This document shows, piece after piece, positions 7,613 to 16,170 of a DNA stretch of 33,431 bases; within the stretch, counting starts at the first letter, position 1; each line of letters starts with the position of its first letter. The translations under genes and the position numbers were made by a program. The DNA comes from a bacterium (lineage in GTDB: Bacteria; Actinomycetota; Acidimicrobiia; Spongiisociales; UBA5794), in assembly GCA_024228555.1 (NCBI GenBank), contig JAAETI010000248.1, forward strand, positions 1 through 33,431. The letters run 5' to 3'. The notes beneath the pieces were generated by a model. That model did not search any database. It was not told the origin of the DNA and saw only the letters and a program-made list of their open reading frames with translations.

Positions 7613-8206
7613 ATGAAGAATGAACGACTACTAGTCACTCTGTTTGCATTGATGCTGTTAGCCGCAGCCTGCGGAGGACAGTCCGCTGAAGAAGCACTGC
7701 TCGAGGAGATCCTCGAGAACAGCGGCGAAGACATCGGCGACATCGATATCAACACTGACGACGGCAACTTCAACATCAACGTCGAAGGCGAAGACGGCGA
7801 GGACATCAACATCACCGGCGGCGGCGATGATGACGAGTTCTCGATCACCGTTGAAGGCGAAGACGGCGAAACCATGACATTTGGTGGTGGCGAAGTCCCC
7901 GATGGGGTGAAGTCACCGATCCCCGACGGCGGTACGGTGGCCAGCACCTTCAGCACAGGCGAAGACATAAGTGTCTCGCTGACCTATCCCGGAACGTCGT
8001 TCGACGAGCTCGTCTCGTTCTACGACGACCGCCTGGACGCCAGCGACGACGAACGCTTCGAGTCCTCCTTCACGACTGAAGACGGCACGTTCCGTTCGGT
8101 CGTTTGGAGTGGCGCAGACGGCGACTGGACCGTGAACGTCAGTGATTGCATCGGAATCAACGGCGACCTCGACAGCGTCTGCGTTTCGATCTTCGAGTCT
8201 TCGTAG
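7613..8206 (+). CDS. Acidic lipoprotein with internal repeats, unknown function
   Basis: The ATG at 7613 is chosen over an in-frame ATG at 7604, because AAAAGGA ends nine bases before 7613 but abuts 7604. The 197-residue product starts with a lipoprotein signal peptide (MKNERLLVTLFALMLL) and a lipobox LAAAC with Cys20. A strongly acidic region follows, containing two copies of a unit built on VEGEDGE (INVEGEDGEDINITGGG and ITVEGEDGETMTFGGG). The C-terminal half, from about residue 105, looks like a compact domain with TYPGTSFDELVSFYDD and two Cys (SDCIGINGDLDSVCVS) that could form a disulfide. No family was recognised. The Asp/Glu-rich repeats could bind cations such as calcium; this is inference. 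Confidence 0.82.
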   Translation: MKNERLLVTLFALMLLAAACGGQSAEEALLEEILENSGEDIGDIDINTDDGNFNINVEGEDGEDINITGGGDDDEFSITVEGEDGETMTFGGGEVPDGVKSPIPDGGTVASTFSTGEDISVSLTYPGTSFDELVSFYDDRLDASDDERFESSFTTEDGTFRSVVWSGADGDWTVNVSDCIGINGDLDSVCVSIFESS

Positions 8207-8328
8207 GTCTGTCGCCAAATCGGTAGCTGCATGCCTCTTCGGTGCGCCCGTTCTACGCCATCGACCTGAGATCTCTCTCAGCGGGACCTGACGTCGTGAT
8301 CGCCGAGCCGTATCTGGAAGGACTTCCG

Positions 8329-8344
8329 CTGCTGAGATCAGCAG
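8329..8344. terminator. Short hairpin between convergent genes
   Basis: CTGCTG agat CAGCAG forms a six-pair stem with a four-base loop between the lipoprotein gene and the DUF3179-like fragment. A second weak dyad, CTGAG...CTCAG, lies near 8266-8281. Neither has a T-tract. Apart from these the 177-base gap 8207-8383 shows nothing clear. Confidence 0.35.
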
Positions 8345-8383
8345 GACACTCTCCGACCGGCCACATCGATGCGTTTCTGGTGG

Positions 8384-8629
8384 CTAGGGCTGCCAGACAG
8401 TCGTTTCCGGCTGGAACTGACTCCACGCAAGCCAGAAGGACTCATGAGTCGGGAGTTCGTCCCCGTCCGTGTCGAACGCCCGCAGTCCACCGCCGTCCAG
8501 GTTGAGAGCAATCCCGTTGGCGGTCACCGGCGATCCTGCCTCAAGGGCATTGCGGGCGGCCGCGGCGGGGAAGGCGGCAACCGAGCCGCCAGCAGCAACA
8601 ACACCAACGATGGGTTCTTGGACTGGCAA
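8384..8629 (-). pseudogene. DUF3179-like C-terminal fragment
   Basis: About 81 codons from a TTG resemble the last part of DUF3179 proteins: EPIVGVVAAGGSVAAFP, a middle stretch with GGGLRAFDTDGDELP, and the characteristic ending ESFWLAWSQFQPETTVW. A normal DUF3179 protein is several times longer. The frame continues upstream without a stop, but only by overlapping the end of the DNA ligase gene in another frame, and no good start or Shine-Dalgarno sequence was found. The likeliest reading is a gene remnant cut off when the ligase end was joined here. A very short functional protein cannot be excluded. Confidence 0.4.
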
Positions 8630-8643
8630 CCGCGGGTCAACGA

Positions 8644-10152
8644 CTACGGTCCCTGCAGGATCGCCAGCACTGCTTCGATGGTGTCGGCCTCGTCGGCAGC
8701 TTTGTCGTCCCGATACCCCTTTACTCTGGCGAATCGCAGCGCTACGCCACCGGGATAGCGTGAACTCGCCTGGACACCGTCGAAGGCAATCTCGACCACC
8801 TGCTCCGGACGCAGGTGGACGACACGGCCCTTCCGATGGGTCTCCAGTTCGAGGAAGCGCTCCGTTTGCCAGCGCAACATCTCATCCGTCATGCCCTTGA
8901 AAGTCTTTCCGAGCATGACGAACTCGCCATTGGCAGCACGCGCCCCCAAATGGATGTTGCTCAACCAGCCCTGCCGCCGTCCGGAGCCCCACTCCACGGC
9001 AAGGACCACCAGGTCCAGGGTATGAACCGGCTTGACCTTCAACCACCCCGCACCCCGTCGACCCGCCTCATAGGGAGTGTCAAGCGATTTGATCATGATG
9101 CCTTCATGACCGGCAGCGAGTGTCTCTCCGAAGAATGAGGTTGCGGCGGCAACATCATCGGTGATGATTCGGGGTATCCGGTATTGGGTGGGCACAACAG
9201 AATCCAGCATGGCGAGCCGATCTCCGGTTGGTTCGTCCAAGACGTCCTTGCCGTCCAAGTGAAGAATGTCGAACACAAAAGGCGACAGTTCCACCTCGGT
9301 CGCCTCGGCACTCCCGAACCGCCCCATCATCACCTGGAATGGAAGTGGTCGACCGGAAGGCCCAACCGCGATAGCTTCACCATCGAATACCGCTGCCGAA
9401 ACGTCGAAGGTCAGGACAGCCTCGACCAGTTCGGGTACCCGATCGGTGACATCGTTGAGATTGCGGGTGTACACGGCGACCTGCTCATTTGCGATGTGCA
9501 CCTGGATGCGGGCGCCATCGAGCTTGCGCTCGACGGCGGCTGTCCCCAGCTTGTCCATGGCGGCTTCGATGCTGGCAGCCGGCTTGGCCAACATCGGCAA
9601 GACCGGTCGGAACAGCCGCAGTCCAAAGGCGGCCAGTGCCTCCTCCTCACCCTTGCTCGCTGCCACGGCTACCTCGGACAGATCGCCCGAGAACATCGTT
9701 GCTCTCCGCACCGCAGCACCCGGCACTCCAAAAGCCATGGCGACGGCATCCATCATCAGCCGTTCGCTCGCACCTTGACGCAGACCACCAAGCAACAAGG
9801 CCATCAGGAACTTCTGCTCGTCTGCAGTGGCAAGTGCGAACAGCCCTTCGATGTCAGAGCGTCGCGTCTCGACTGACCCGGCCCCAGCTGTTGCCGCCAT
9901 TGTTGTGAACGCCGCATCGACGGCACCGAGGGTCAGCGAAGGCCGCGCGGCCGGTTTTGGAAGCTCCCGGAGACTGGCGTAGCCAACGCCGAATGATCCT
10001 TGGGGCACCACCCCTGACAGGTAGGACACACCGACGGGCAGTTCAGTGTCATTAAGCGAGGCAACGTATTCGGCAAGGACTTCGACCTTGGCGTTGCGCG
10101 CCGGTTCAGCAGCCACTCGGTTCGATGATGTAACGATCTCTGCCAACAACAT
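8644..10152 (-). CDS. ATP-dependent DNA ligase (LigB-like)
   Basis: The 502-residue protein has the size and order of actinobacterial LigB and archaeal-type ATP-dependent ligases. An N-terminal DNA-binding domain spans about residues 1-185, the adenylation domain follows with motif I KLDGAR (Lys210 is the predicted AMP-accepting residue), and an OB-fold domain is C-terminal. Other nucleotidyltransferase motifs are visible: FDGEAIA (motif III region), HEGIMIKSLD (motif IV) and GWLKVKP (motif V). It seals nicks using ATP and is accessory to NAD-dependent LigA in bacteria. The upstream leader lacks a clear Shine-Dalgarno sequence. It is divergent from the flippase gene across about 117 bases. 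Confidence 0.93.
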   Translation of the reverse strand: MLLAEIVTSSNRVAAEPARNAKVEVLAEYVASLNDTELPVGVSYLSGVVPQGSFGVGYASLRELPKPAARPSLTLGAVDAAFTTMAATAGAGSVETRRSDIEGLFALATADEQKFLMALLLGGLRQGASERLMMDAVAMAFGVPGAAVRRATMFSGDLSEVAVAASKGEEEALAAFGLRLFRPVLPMLAKPAASIEAAMDKLGTAAVERKLDGARIQVHIANEQVAVYTRNLNDVTDRVPELVEAVLTFDVSAAVFDGEAIAVGPSGRPLPFQVMMGRFGSAEATEVELSPFVFDILHLDGKDVLDEPTGDRLAMLDSVVPTQYRIPRIITDDVAAATSFFGETLAAGHEGIMIKSLDTPYEAGRRGAGWLKVKPVHTLDLVVLAVEWGSGRRQGWLSNIHLGARAANGEFVMLGKTFKGMTDEMLRWQTERFLELETHRKGRVVHLRPEQVVEIAFDGVQASSRYPGGVALRFARVKGYRDDKAADEADTIEAVLAILQGP

Positions 10153-10269
10153 GATTGTTGGAGGTTATCGAATCAGCCCACCTTGCGTACCCACCATCGC
10201 GGCCGGCGGGGTCGGTGGTAGTTTCCTCCCGAGCCAGCCGCCGGCTGGGCGTACGACGACGGGGCGTTC

Positions 10270-11550
10270 GTGAAAACCAGAACAAGCCTCACCAGACAGT
10301 TACCCGCTGGCATCGTTGATGCCTCCTCCGCCTCGCTTGCCACGTTCTTGATGGGGCTGGCAGCAGTCAACCTGCTCGAGGACGCGGACCGCGGTGTCTA
10401 CGCCATCTTCTTCACGACGTTCATGTTGGCAACACTGGTTCCGCACAATCTCGTATTCACACCGGCTGAAGTCGATGCGGTCGCATATCCCGTAGAGCAC
10501 CGCATTCCGCTGATACGCCGCACCATGGCACTTGGCATCGGACCTGCCGCACTTGGTGCACTCAGCGTCGGGCTGGCGGCGCTGGCCGGTTGGGCGCTGA
10601 CCACCACGTCCGTGATTGTCCCCTTGACTGTCACCACCGCCGTCGCCGCAGTGCTGTCTCCGCTCCAGGACCACCTCCGCAAGATGTTGCACATCGGAGA
10701 CCGATCGTGGCTGGCGGCGTGGGTGTCGGGGATCCAACTCACGGCAGCGGCTGCGGCGATCCTGGCCATGATGGCTGTGGATGTCGCTGTGCCCTGGATC
10801 CCATTCGGGGCGCTCGCTATCGCCAATACGGCCTCACTGACGTTTGGATGGCTGGTGACGACACGGCTGCATGGTCAGGTTCCCGCGGAGTCTGAGATTC
10901 GACTCGGCGATCTCATCAAACGAGGCCGATGGTTGGTAGTCCAAGCAGCCGTGCCCGCTCTGGCGGGCTTCCTTGCGGCAACAACCATCACCCGCCTGGC
11001 CAGTGCCGAGGCTCTTGGCTTTGCCGAAGCGGCACGGGTGGTCTCCCAACCGATCCTGGTTTTCGCCACCGGGCTCAGCGTCGTGCTGGCTCCCCGAACA
11101 ATGGAGGCCGCCATGAACCGCGACCTCACCAAAGCGCGTCACGCCAGCAAGGTGTTCCTCACCGCAGTGGCGATCGCCGGCATTGGATACCTTGCAATCG
11201 CCGGCTGGTCGTGGCAACTGAATCCAATGAGCCGAATCGTCCCTTCAGCTTATGAGGTGAGCGGGCTGGTGGCACTCACCATCGTCGCCAACATTGCGAA
11301 CGCAACGGTCTTCCTCCAGATCAACGAACTGCTCGGAGCCAAACGCGAGATCACCCTCGCCAAACTCTCGCTGTTCGTGTCCCCCATCGTGCTCCTGGGA
11401 GCGGCTACGGCAGGAGTAACGGAGGCTTTCGCCCGCGCCATCGGCCGTTTGGGACAGTCGACGACACGTTTCCTCGTGCAACGTATTGTGATTCGGCCGC
11501 TGTACCAGCCAACAGAGGCGGATTCCTCTGCGGACACATCGCCTCGCTAG
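10270..11550 (+). CDS. Polysaccharide flippase-like multi-pass membrane protein
   Basis: A 426-residue protein from a GTG start; an in-frame TAG a short way upstream limits the choice. It has about 12 hydrophobic segments along its length and charged cytoplasmic loops such as LIKRGRW, and resembles Wzx-type oligosaccharide flippases and the MATE/MOP superfamily without a decisive motif. Such proteins move lipid-linked glycans across the cytoplasmic membrane. The neighbouring GT4 glycosyltransferase and asparagine-synthase-like gene support a role in surface glycan production. Its TAG stop lies in the tetranucleotide CTAG, which also encodes the stop of the convergent glycosyltransferase gene. 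Confidence 0.75.
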   Translation: MKTRTSLTRQLPAGIVDASSASLATFLMGLAAVNLLEDADRGVYAIFFTTFMLATLVPHNLVFTPAEVDAVAYPVEHRIPLIRRTMALGIGPAALGALSVGLAALAGWALTTTSVIVPLTVTTAVAAVLSPLQDHLRKMLHIGDRSWLAAWVSGIQLTAAAAAILAMMAVDVAVPWIPFGALAIANTASLTFGWLVTTRLHGQVPAESEIRLGDLIKRGRWLVVQAAVPALAGFLAATTITRLASAEALGFAEAARVVSQPILVFATGLSVVLAPRTMEAAMNRDLTKARHASKVFLTAVAIAGIGYLAIAGWSWQLNPMSRIVPSAYEVSGLVALTIVANIANATVFLQINELLGAKREITLAKLSLFVSPIVLLGAATAGVTEAFARAIGRLGQSTTRFLVQRIVIRPLYQPTEADSSADTSPR

Positions 11551-12737
11551 CGGCTCGACAGTCCAGCCAGTCGACCGTACAAGTCGACCCACCGCCCCAG
11601 GACTCGCTCGCCCGCAAACCGCGCCAGGAACTCCCTGCGTGCGGCTACCCGCATAGCCGCCAAACGCTCATCGTCACTGAGAAGCAACTGCACCCGCTCG
11701 GCTAGCGCCCCGGCGTCGCCCGCCGCGAAGTGGTACCCATCCACGCCATCGGTGACGATCTCGCTCAGGCCGCCATGGTTTGCGACAATCGCAGGCGTTC
11801 CCCGCGACATCGCCTCGGCCACAACACGCCCGAATGTCTCGATGCCACGGGTTGGTGCAACCACCAGGGTCGCGTGACCCATTAGATCGGCCACAGCGTC
11901 ACCGTCGACAACCCCGAGATACTCGATGAGAGGATTGGCCGCGACAGCATCGATCACATCCGGAAGCAGTGGCCCGGTGCCGGCGATCTTGAGTGGGTAG
12001 TCGATCCCCCCGACCCGCCACGCTTCAATCAGGGCATCGATGCCCTTCGGCGGCGCCAGCCGCCCCGCATACAGCGCATACCCGCCGTTGCCTTCACCTG
12101 CGCCCGGATCCGGGTAGACAAAGTTGGGAATGACGTCGATCTGGTCGCGATCCCAACCGCCCCTCACATAGATATCACGGGTGATTTCGGATGCCGTGAC
12201 GTAGTGGGCCACCCGGCGCTTCCAGGTACCCAGCAAGCGGTGACCTGCGGACATGCCCGCAACGACCGCCGTACCGGCGGCGCTTTCTCGGTAGCACTCG
12301 TGAACGACGCTGGGCCAAGCCACGGTCTTGCCCACGCAGTCAGTGCAAACCGCACCGTCTCGATAGAGCATGGCCTCGGGGCAGAGTATCCGGAAGTTCC
12401 GCAACGACTGCACCACGGGGACACGATTGCGGTGCGCCGCGTAATAGATGGAGGGCGAGAAGAGCGGAAAGAAGTTCTGGACGTGCATCACGTCGAACTG
12501 ACCGTCTTCCAAGACCTTGTCGACCTTGCCATGGGATTCGGTGGACCATACGGATCGGGTGGCGGTGCGTAGCTTGCCCAGCTCGAAGATCCGCTCGTTG
12601 CGCTCCTCGAGGACAACGACCTCGTGCCCGGCGGCGCGCAGCAACGCGATCTGGCTATCGGTAGACGTGTCCTCACCGCCGACCGATCGGTACCGGTTAT
12701 GCACCATCAGGATCTTGAGCTGTCGCGATGACCCCAC
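11547..12737 (-). CDS. GT4-family glycosyltransferase
   Basis: The predicted start is the GTG at 12737, because AAGGAG (12749-12744), which overlaps the stop of the upstream gene, lies six bases before it; a TTG at 12743 directly abuts the Shine-Dalgarno sequence and is less likely. The 396-residue protein has the GT-B fold: an N-terminal Rossmann domain beginning LKILMVHNRYRSVGGED, and a C-terminal donor domain with LYAGRLAPPKGIDALIEA and the E-x7-E motif in ETFGRVVAEAMSRGTP. It should transfer a sugar from a nucleotide donor to a glycan or lipid carrier in the cytoplasm. The overlap of stop and Shine-Dalgarno implies translational coupling with the asparagine-synthase-like gene. Confidence 0.92.
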   Translation of the reverse strand: MGSSRQLKILMVHNRYRSVGGEDTSTDSQIALLRAAGHEVVVLEERNERIFELGKLRTATRSVWSTESHGKVDKVLEDGQFDVMHVQNFFPLFSPSIYYAAHRNRVPVVQSLRNFRILCPEAMLYRDGAVCTDCVGKTVAWPSVVHECYRESAAGTAVVAGMSAGHRLLGTWKRRVAHYVTASEITRDIYVRGGWDRDQIDVIPNFVYPDPGAGEGNGGYALYAGRLAPPKGIDALIEAWRVGGIDYPLKIAGTGPLLPDVIDAVAANPLIEYLGVVDGDAVADLMGHATLVVAPTRGIETFGRVVAEAMSRGTPAIVANHGGLSEIVTDGVDGYHFAAGDAGALAERVQLLLSDDERLAAMRVAARREFLARFAGERVLGRWVDLYGRLAGLSSR

Positions 12738-12747
12738 TGCCAACTCC

Positions 12748-14253
12748 TTATCGCGCCACGAAACGGCTGTGGTTCCGCCATCCGGACACGACGAACAAGC
12801 TGAGCATTGCGTGGAAGAGGAACGGTCGATTGGGCATGACGTCGAGCCACTCGTCCACTAGCTCTGCGATTGCCGGCTCCCAGAGATCACACGACAGGAT
12901 CTCGTCTCTCACAAACTCAGCATTCGCCTCGAAGAACCGACCACCGTCGAAGCTGAAGAATCCGGACCCGACCACCGCGGGGTCATAGCCGAGCCGTTCC
13001 TCGAGCAATTGCGTCAGCAGGACCTTGTCGCTGCGAGTCCTCTCGACATAGCGCCACTCCACGGGAAGGTTGAAGACGTATTGCGCCAGATCCGAATCGC
13101 AATAGGGCAACACCGATTGCATACCGTTGGCCTGGGCAATGATCCGCACCTTCTCGGGGGCACGAACCCCCTCCAACTGACGGACCATGCTGGTCGCGGC
13201 AAGTTCCGCATCGTTCAGCGATGCCAGCTCATGCGCCGATTCGTACCAGTACTCGCTTGGATCAACGGCGTCGCGGTAGATCGGTTTGATCTCGTGATGT
13301 CGCATGTTGCGGCCCGGCATTGCGATGGCCGGTCGCGCCCGCGCCGCGTAATTCAGCTTCGAGTCGATCGGGGTGTGGCGGGCGACGGCGTTCACCAACC
13401 ATCGACCTCGTATCCGTGCCAACCTCTTCTTGCGACGGTTGCGCGAGGCGAAGTAGCCCATGTAGCCGTCGTTGCCACCCCCGTCGATGATCCCACCGGT
13501 CGTGACGCCACTTGCAGCGACCGAGAGCATAAAAGGAATCATGGCGTGATCCGATGAAGGAGCAACCGCCTTTTCGAAGAACGTCGTGAGATGACGACGC
13601 ACCACCGCCGGGTCGTTGGGTGCCTCGATGGTGCTGTGCTTCAGCCCGAGTTGCCTGCAGAATCTTGCGGCATGTTCGTGCTCGACGTTGTCCTCAGCCG
13701 CTCTGTAGGTGAAGCAAGGCACGTCGGGGGCGACCTCGGCAAGGGCGATGGCTAGTCCGACGGAGTCCTTTCCCGAGCTGAGCATGAGAAGCCCACCATC
13801 GTCGCATCGCTGCAGATTCCGCTCCAGGCTTGCCGCCATCAGCTCGTAGAGCCGGTCGGTGCTCGGTGTTTCATCCTGGCGAGACTTGGCGAGCAGCCAC
13901 GGGTAGTCCAGGCTGACCGCAACGTCAGGTTTGCCATCCGGTTCGATGTGAGCGTCGTCGCCGGCTCCCAGCCGCAGGATGTCTGCGAAGGCAGTGCCTG
14001 GGAACGGGACGAAGCCGGTCCCGAGGATGTGGGAGACCCCAAACGGCGAAAGCTCGGCAGTCCCATCGCCTCGCTTCGCTTCGACCATCTCCACCAGCGA
14101 TGTTCCGATGAGTATCCGCGATTGATCAACGGCAACAAACGTTTCTCTGTCGAGAGAGTCGTCGCCGCGCACATGCAAACCGTCAGCCTCGACCGACGCC
14201 CAATCAGGGAGATCAGGCCCAAGGCCGCGATCGCGAACATCTTCATGGCTCAA
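12748..14253 (-). CDS. Asparagine-synthase-like protein with a vestigial glutaminase domain
   Basis: A 501-residue protein whose central and C-terminal part is an asparagine synthetase domain, with the PP-loop LSSGKDS at residues 158-164 and later GGIIDGGGNDGYMGYF and VLPYCDSDLAQYVF. The first 130 residues lack the catalytic N-terminal Cys of class II glutamine amidotransferases. They still contain a stretch resembling the end of that domain: LIGTSLVEMVEA, then FGVSHILGTGFVPFPGTAFADILRLGAGD. It probably adenylates a carboxylate and accepts ammonia or another amine instead of hydrolysing glutamine. Placement beside a glycosyltransferase and flippase suggests it modifies a surface glycan; this is inference. 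Confidence 0.85.
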   Translation of the reverse strand: MSHEDVRDRGLGPDLPDWASVEADGLHVRGDDSLDRETFVAVDQSRILIGTSLVEMVEAKRGDGTAELSPFGVSHILGTGFVPFPGTAFADILRLGAGDDAHIEPDGKPDVAVSLDYPWLLAKSRQDETPSTDRLYELMAASLERNLQRCDDGGLLMLSSGKDSVGLAIALAEVAPDVPCFTYRAAEDNVEHEHAARFCRQLGLKHSTIEAPNDPAVVRRHLTTFFEKAVAPSSDHAMIPFMLSVAASGVTTGGIIDGGGNDGYMGYFASRNRRKKRLARIRGRWLVNAVARHTPIDSKLNYAARARPAIAMPGRNMRHHEIKPIYRDAVDPSEYWYESAHELASLNDAELAATSMVRQLEGVRAPEKVRIIAQANGMQSVLPYCDSDLAQYVFNLPVEWRYVERTRSDKVLLTQLLEERLGYDPAVVGSGFFSFDGGRFFEANAEFVRDEILSCDLWEPAIAELVDEWLDVMPNRPFLFHAMLSLFVVSGWRNHSRFVAR

Positions 14254-14377
14254 CTCAATAAGGATGTCGTCCGCCCTCTACTGGACCGCAGCATTCCTGG
14301 CGATGCTGGCCGGGATGGTAGCTTCGTACCGTTGTCGACCACCATGGAATCATGCCAGAAATTAGGGAATCTCCGCA

Positions 14378-15349
14378 ATGATTGAGTCAATCCAGCTCGG
14401 CAATACGGGGCGCGAGGTGACTCGCATCGGGCTAGGCATGGCAGCTCTCGGACGCCCGGGATACATCAACCTCGGCCACAAGTCGGACCTCACCGGCCGA
14501 ACGGAGGTGCGCGCCTTGGAAGAACACGCACACGGGGTTCTCACCGCGGCCTACGACCTCGGGATCCGCTACTTCGACACCGCTCGTTCTTACGGTGGTG
14601 GTGAAGGCTTCCTCGGACGGTGGCTGTTTGCCCAGCGTGTCACCGATCCAGCCGTGACCGTGTCGTCGAAGTGGGGCTACCGATATGTGGCCGACTGGCG
14701 CGTTGATGCGGAGCTCCACGAGGTCAAAGAGCACAGCCTCGACGTCCTCGACACCCAGTACGCCGAAAGCCGCTCTCGGTTGGGACGTCACGTCGACATC
14801 TACCAGATCCACTCCGCAACGCTGGAGTCGGGCGTGCTGGATGACAACGCCATCCTCGATCGCCTTGCGGCTATTCGCAGCGAGGGGGTCACGATTGGCT
14901 TGAGCACCAGCGGTCCCAACCAGGCGAGGACCATCGACAAGGCCATGCAGATCGAGCGCGACGGGGATCAACTCTTCGGGACGGTGCAGGCGACGTGGAA
15001 TCTCCTCGAGACGTCTGCGGGAGCTGCCCTGGCCGCAGCGCGCGAAGCCGGCATGGGCGTGATCATCAAGGAGTCGGTCGCCAATGGTCGCCTCACCGAG
15101 CGCGACATGCGGACGACCAAACCGATTCGCGAGGCGTTTCCCGACCACAGCCCCGACACGATTGCCCTGGCCGCCATCCTGGCCCAACCGTGGGTCAATA
15201 CGATCGTCAGTGGTGCCGCAACAGCCCAGCAGCTTGCATCGAACGTCGCAGCTCTCGAAGTCGATCCGGCGCTCGTGCGGGACCTGCCCGACATGGCCGA
15301 ATCAGCTGATGACTACTGGCGTACGCGGGCGGCATTGAAATGGACATGA
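14378..15349 (+). CDS. Aldo/keto reductase
   Basis: A 323-residue AKR-superfamily TIM-barrel oxidoreductase, normal length. The catalytic tetrad is visible: Asp67 and Tyr72 in YFDTARSYGGGE, Lys98 in VSSKWGY and His145 in IHSATLES. The start GNTGREVTRIGLGMAAL is typical of the YajO/YdhF-type group, and the C-terminal NTIVSGAATAQQLASNVAAL lies where NADP(H) binds in the family. It should reduce a carbonyl with NADPH; the substrate is unknown. Its stop overlaps the start of the next gene (ATGGACATGA at 15340-15349), so the two are translationally coupled. It diverges from the asparagine-synthase-like gene over about 120 bases. Confidence 0.92.
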   Translation: MIESIQLGNTGREVTRIGLGMAALGRPGYINLGHKSDLTGRTEVRALEEHAHGVLTAAYDLGIRYFDTARSYGGGEGFLGRWLFAQRVTDPAVTVSSKWGYRYVADWRVDAELHEVKEHSLDVLDTQYAESRSRLGRHVDIYQIHSATLESGVLDDNAILDRLAAIRSEGVTIGLSTSGPNQARTIDKAMQIERDGDQLFGTVQATWNLLETSAGAALAAAREAGMGVIIKESVANGRLTERDMRTTKPIREAFPDHSPDTIALAAILAQPWVNTIVSGAATAQQLASNVAALEVDPALVRDLPDMAESADDYWRTRAALKWT

Positions 15350-16170
15350 CGCTCCACGAAAAAGGTGCGGCGTTCGGCGAGATGCACCACAGGGAGACCA
15401 TCCTTGTCCTGCCCAACCCGTGGGATATCGGTACATCCCGGTTGCTCGAGCATCTCGGCTTTGAGGCCCTGGCAACCACCAGTGCAGGCTTCGCCCATTC
15501 GCTCGGTCAACCGGACGGAGGGATCGATCGCACGCACGCCCTCAGCCATGCGGCCGAGATCGCAGCGTGCACGTCTTTGCCGGTCTCCGCCGACCTGGAG
15601 AACTGCTTTGCCGACAATCCGGCGGGTGTGGCGGCGACGGTGGCCGCAGCAACCGAAACCGGCATTGTGGGTTGCTCAATAGAAGACGCAACCGGAAACC
15701 CCGATGACCCAATCTACGAGTTCGAGCTGGCGGTGGCGCGAGTGGAGGCCGCGGTGGAGTCTGCCCGCAACGCCGGATTTCCGTTCACACTGACTGCGCG
15801 GGCCGAGGGGTTCTTGCATGGCCGCCCTGACCTCGAGGATGCTGTGCGCCGACTCCAGGCGTTTGCTGAGGCCGGTGCCGATGTTGTGTACGCACCGGGC
15901 ATCTCGGACCCAGCAGCCATATCCACCGTCGTTACATCTGTGCCGGTGCCGGTGAATGTCCTTGCCCTGCCGGGCATGACTGTGTGCGGTCTGGGGGACC
16001 TGGGTGTGGCACGAGTCAGCACCGGGAGCGGCCTGTCCCGCGCTGCGTTCGGCGCCTTCTACGCCGGAGCCGAGGAACTGATCGAGGACGGGACGTTCGG
16101 TTACGGGTGGCCCGACCGCCCCACAGTGCCGCTCAACGAGATCTTCGCCGCAGGCAGGGACCAGCGGTAG
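15340..16170 (+). CDS. Isocitrate lyase/PEP mutase family protein
   Basis: A 276-residue (beta/alpha)8-type protein of the isocitrate lyase/phosphoenolpyruvate mutase superfamily. Family marks are LPNPWDIGTSRLLEHLGFEA, PVSADLENCF (Asp85 and Glu87 as probable Mg ligands) and GIVGCSIEDATG (residues 109-118). The usual glycine after DLE(N/A) is Cys89 here. Members cleave or form C-C or P-C bonds next to an alpha-keto acid, releasing or rearranging pyruvate-like products. The substrate is not deducible. The ATG at 15340 overlaps the reductase by ten bases; the ATG at 15346 would give the common four-base ATGA overlap and is an equal candidate. Its stop abuts the convergent arsR stop in TAGCTA. 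Confidence 0.88.
   Translation: MDMTLHEKGAAFGEMHHRETILVLPNPWDIGTSRLLEHLGFEALATTSAGFAHSLGQPDGGIDRTHALSHAAEIAACTSLPVSADLENCFADNPAGVAATVAAATETGIVGCSIEDATGNPDDPIYEFELAVARVEAAVESARNAGFPFTLTARAEGFLHGRPDLEDAVRRLQAFAEAGADVVYAPGISDPAAISTVVTSVPVPVNVLALPGMTVCGLGDLGVARVSTGSGLSRAAFGAFYAGAEELIEDGTFGYGWPDRPTVPLNEIFAAGRDQR

Noticed and set aside
8242-8505. An 87-codon plus-strand frame after the acidic lipoprotein
   Set aside because: No Shine-Dalgarno sequence or recognisable motif, and it overlaps the DUF3179-like fragment on the other strand.
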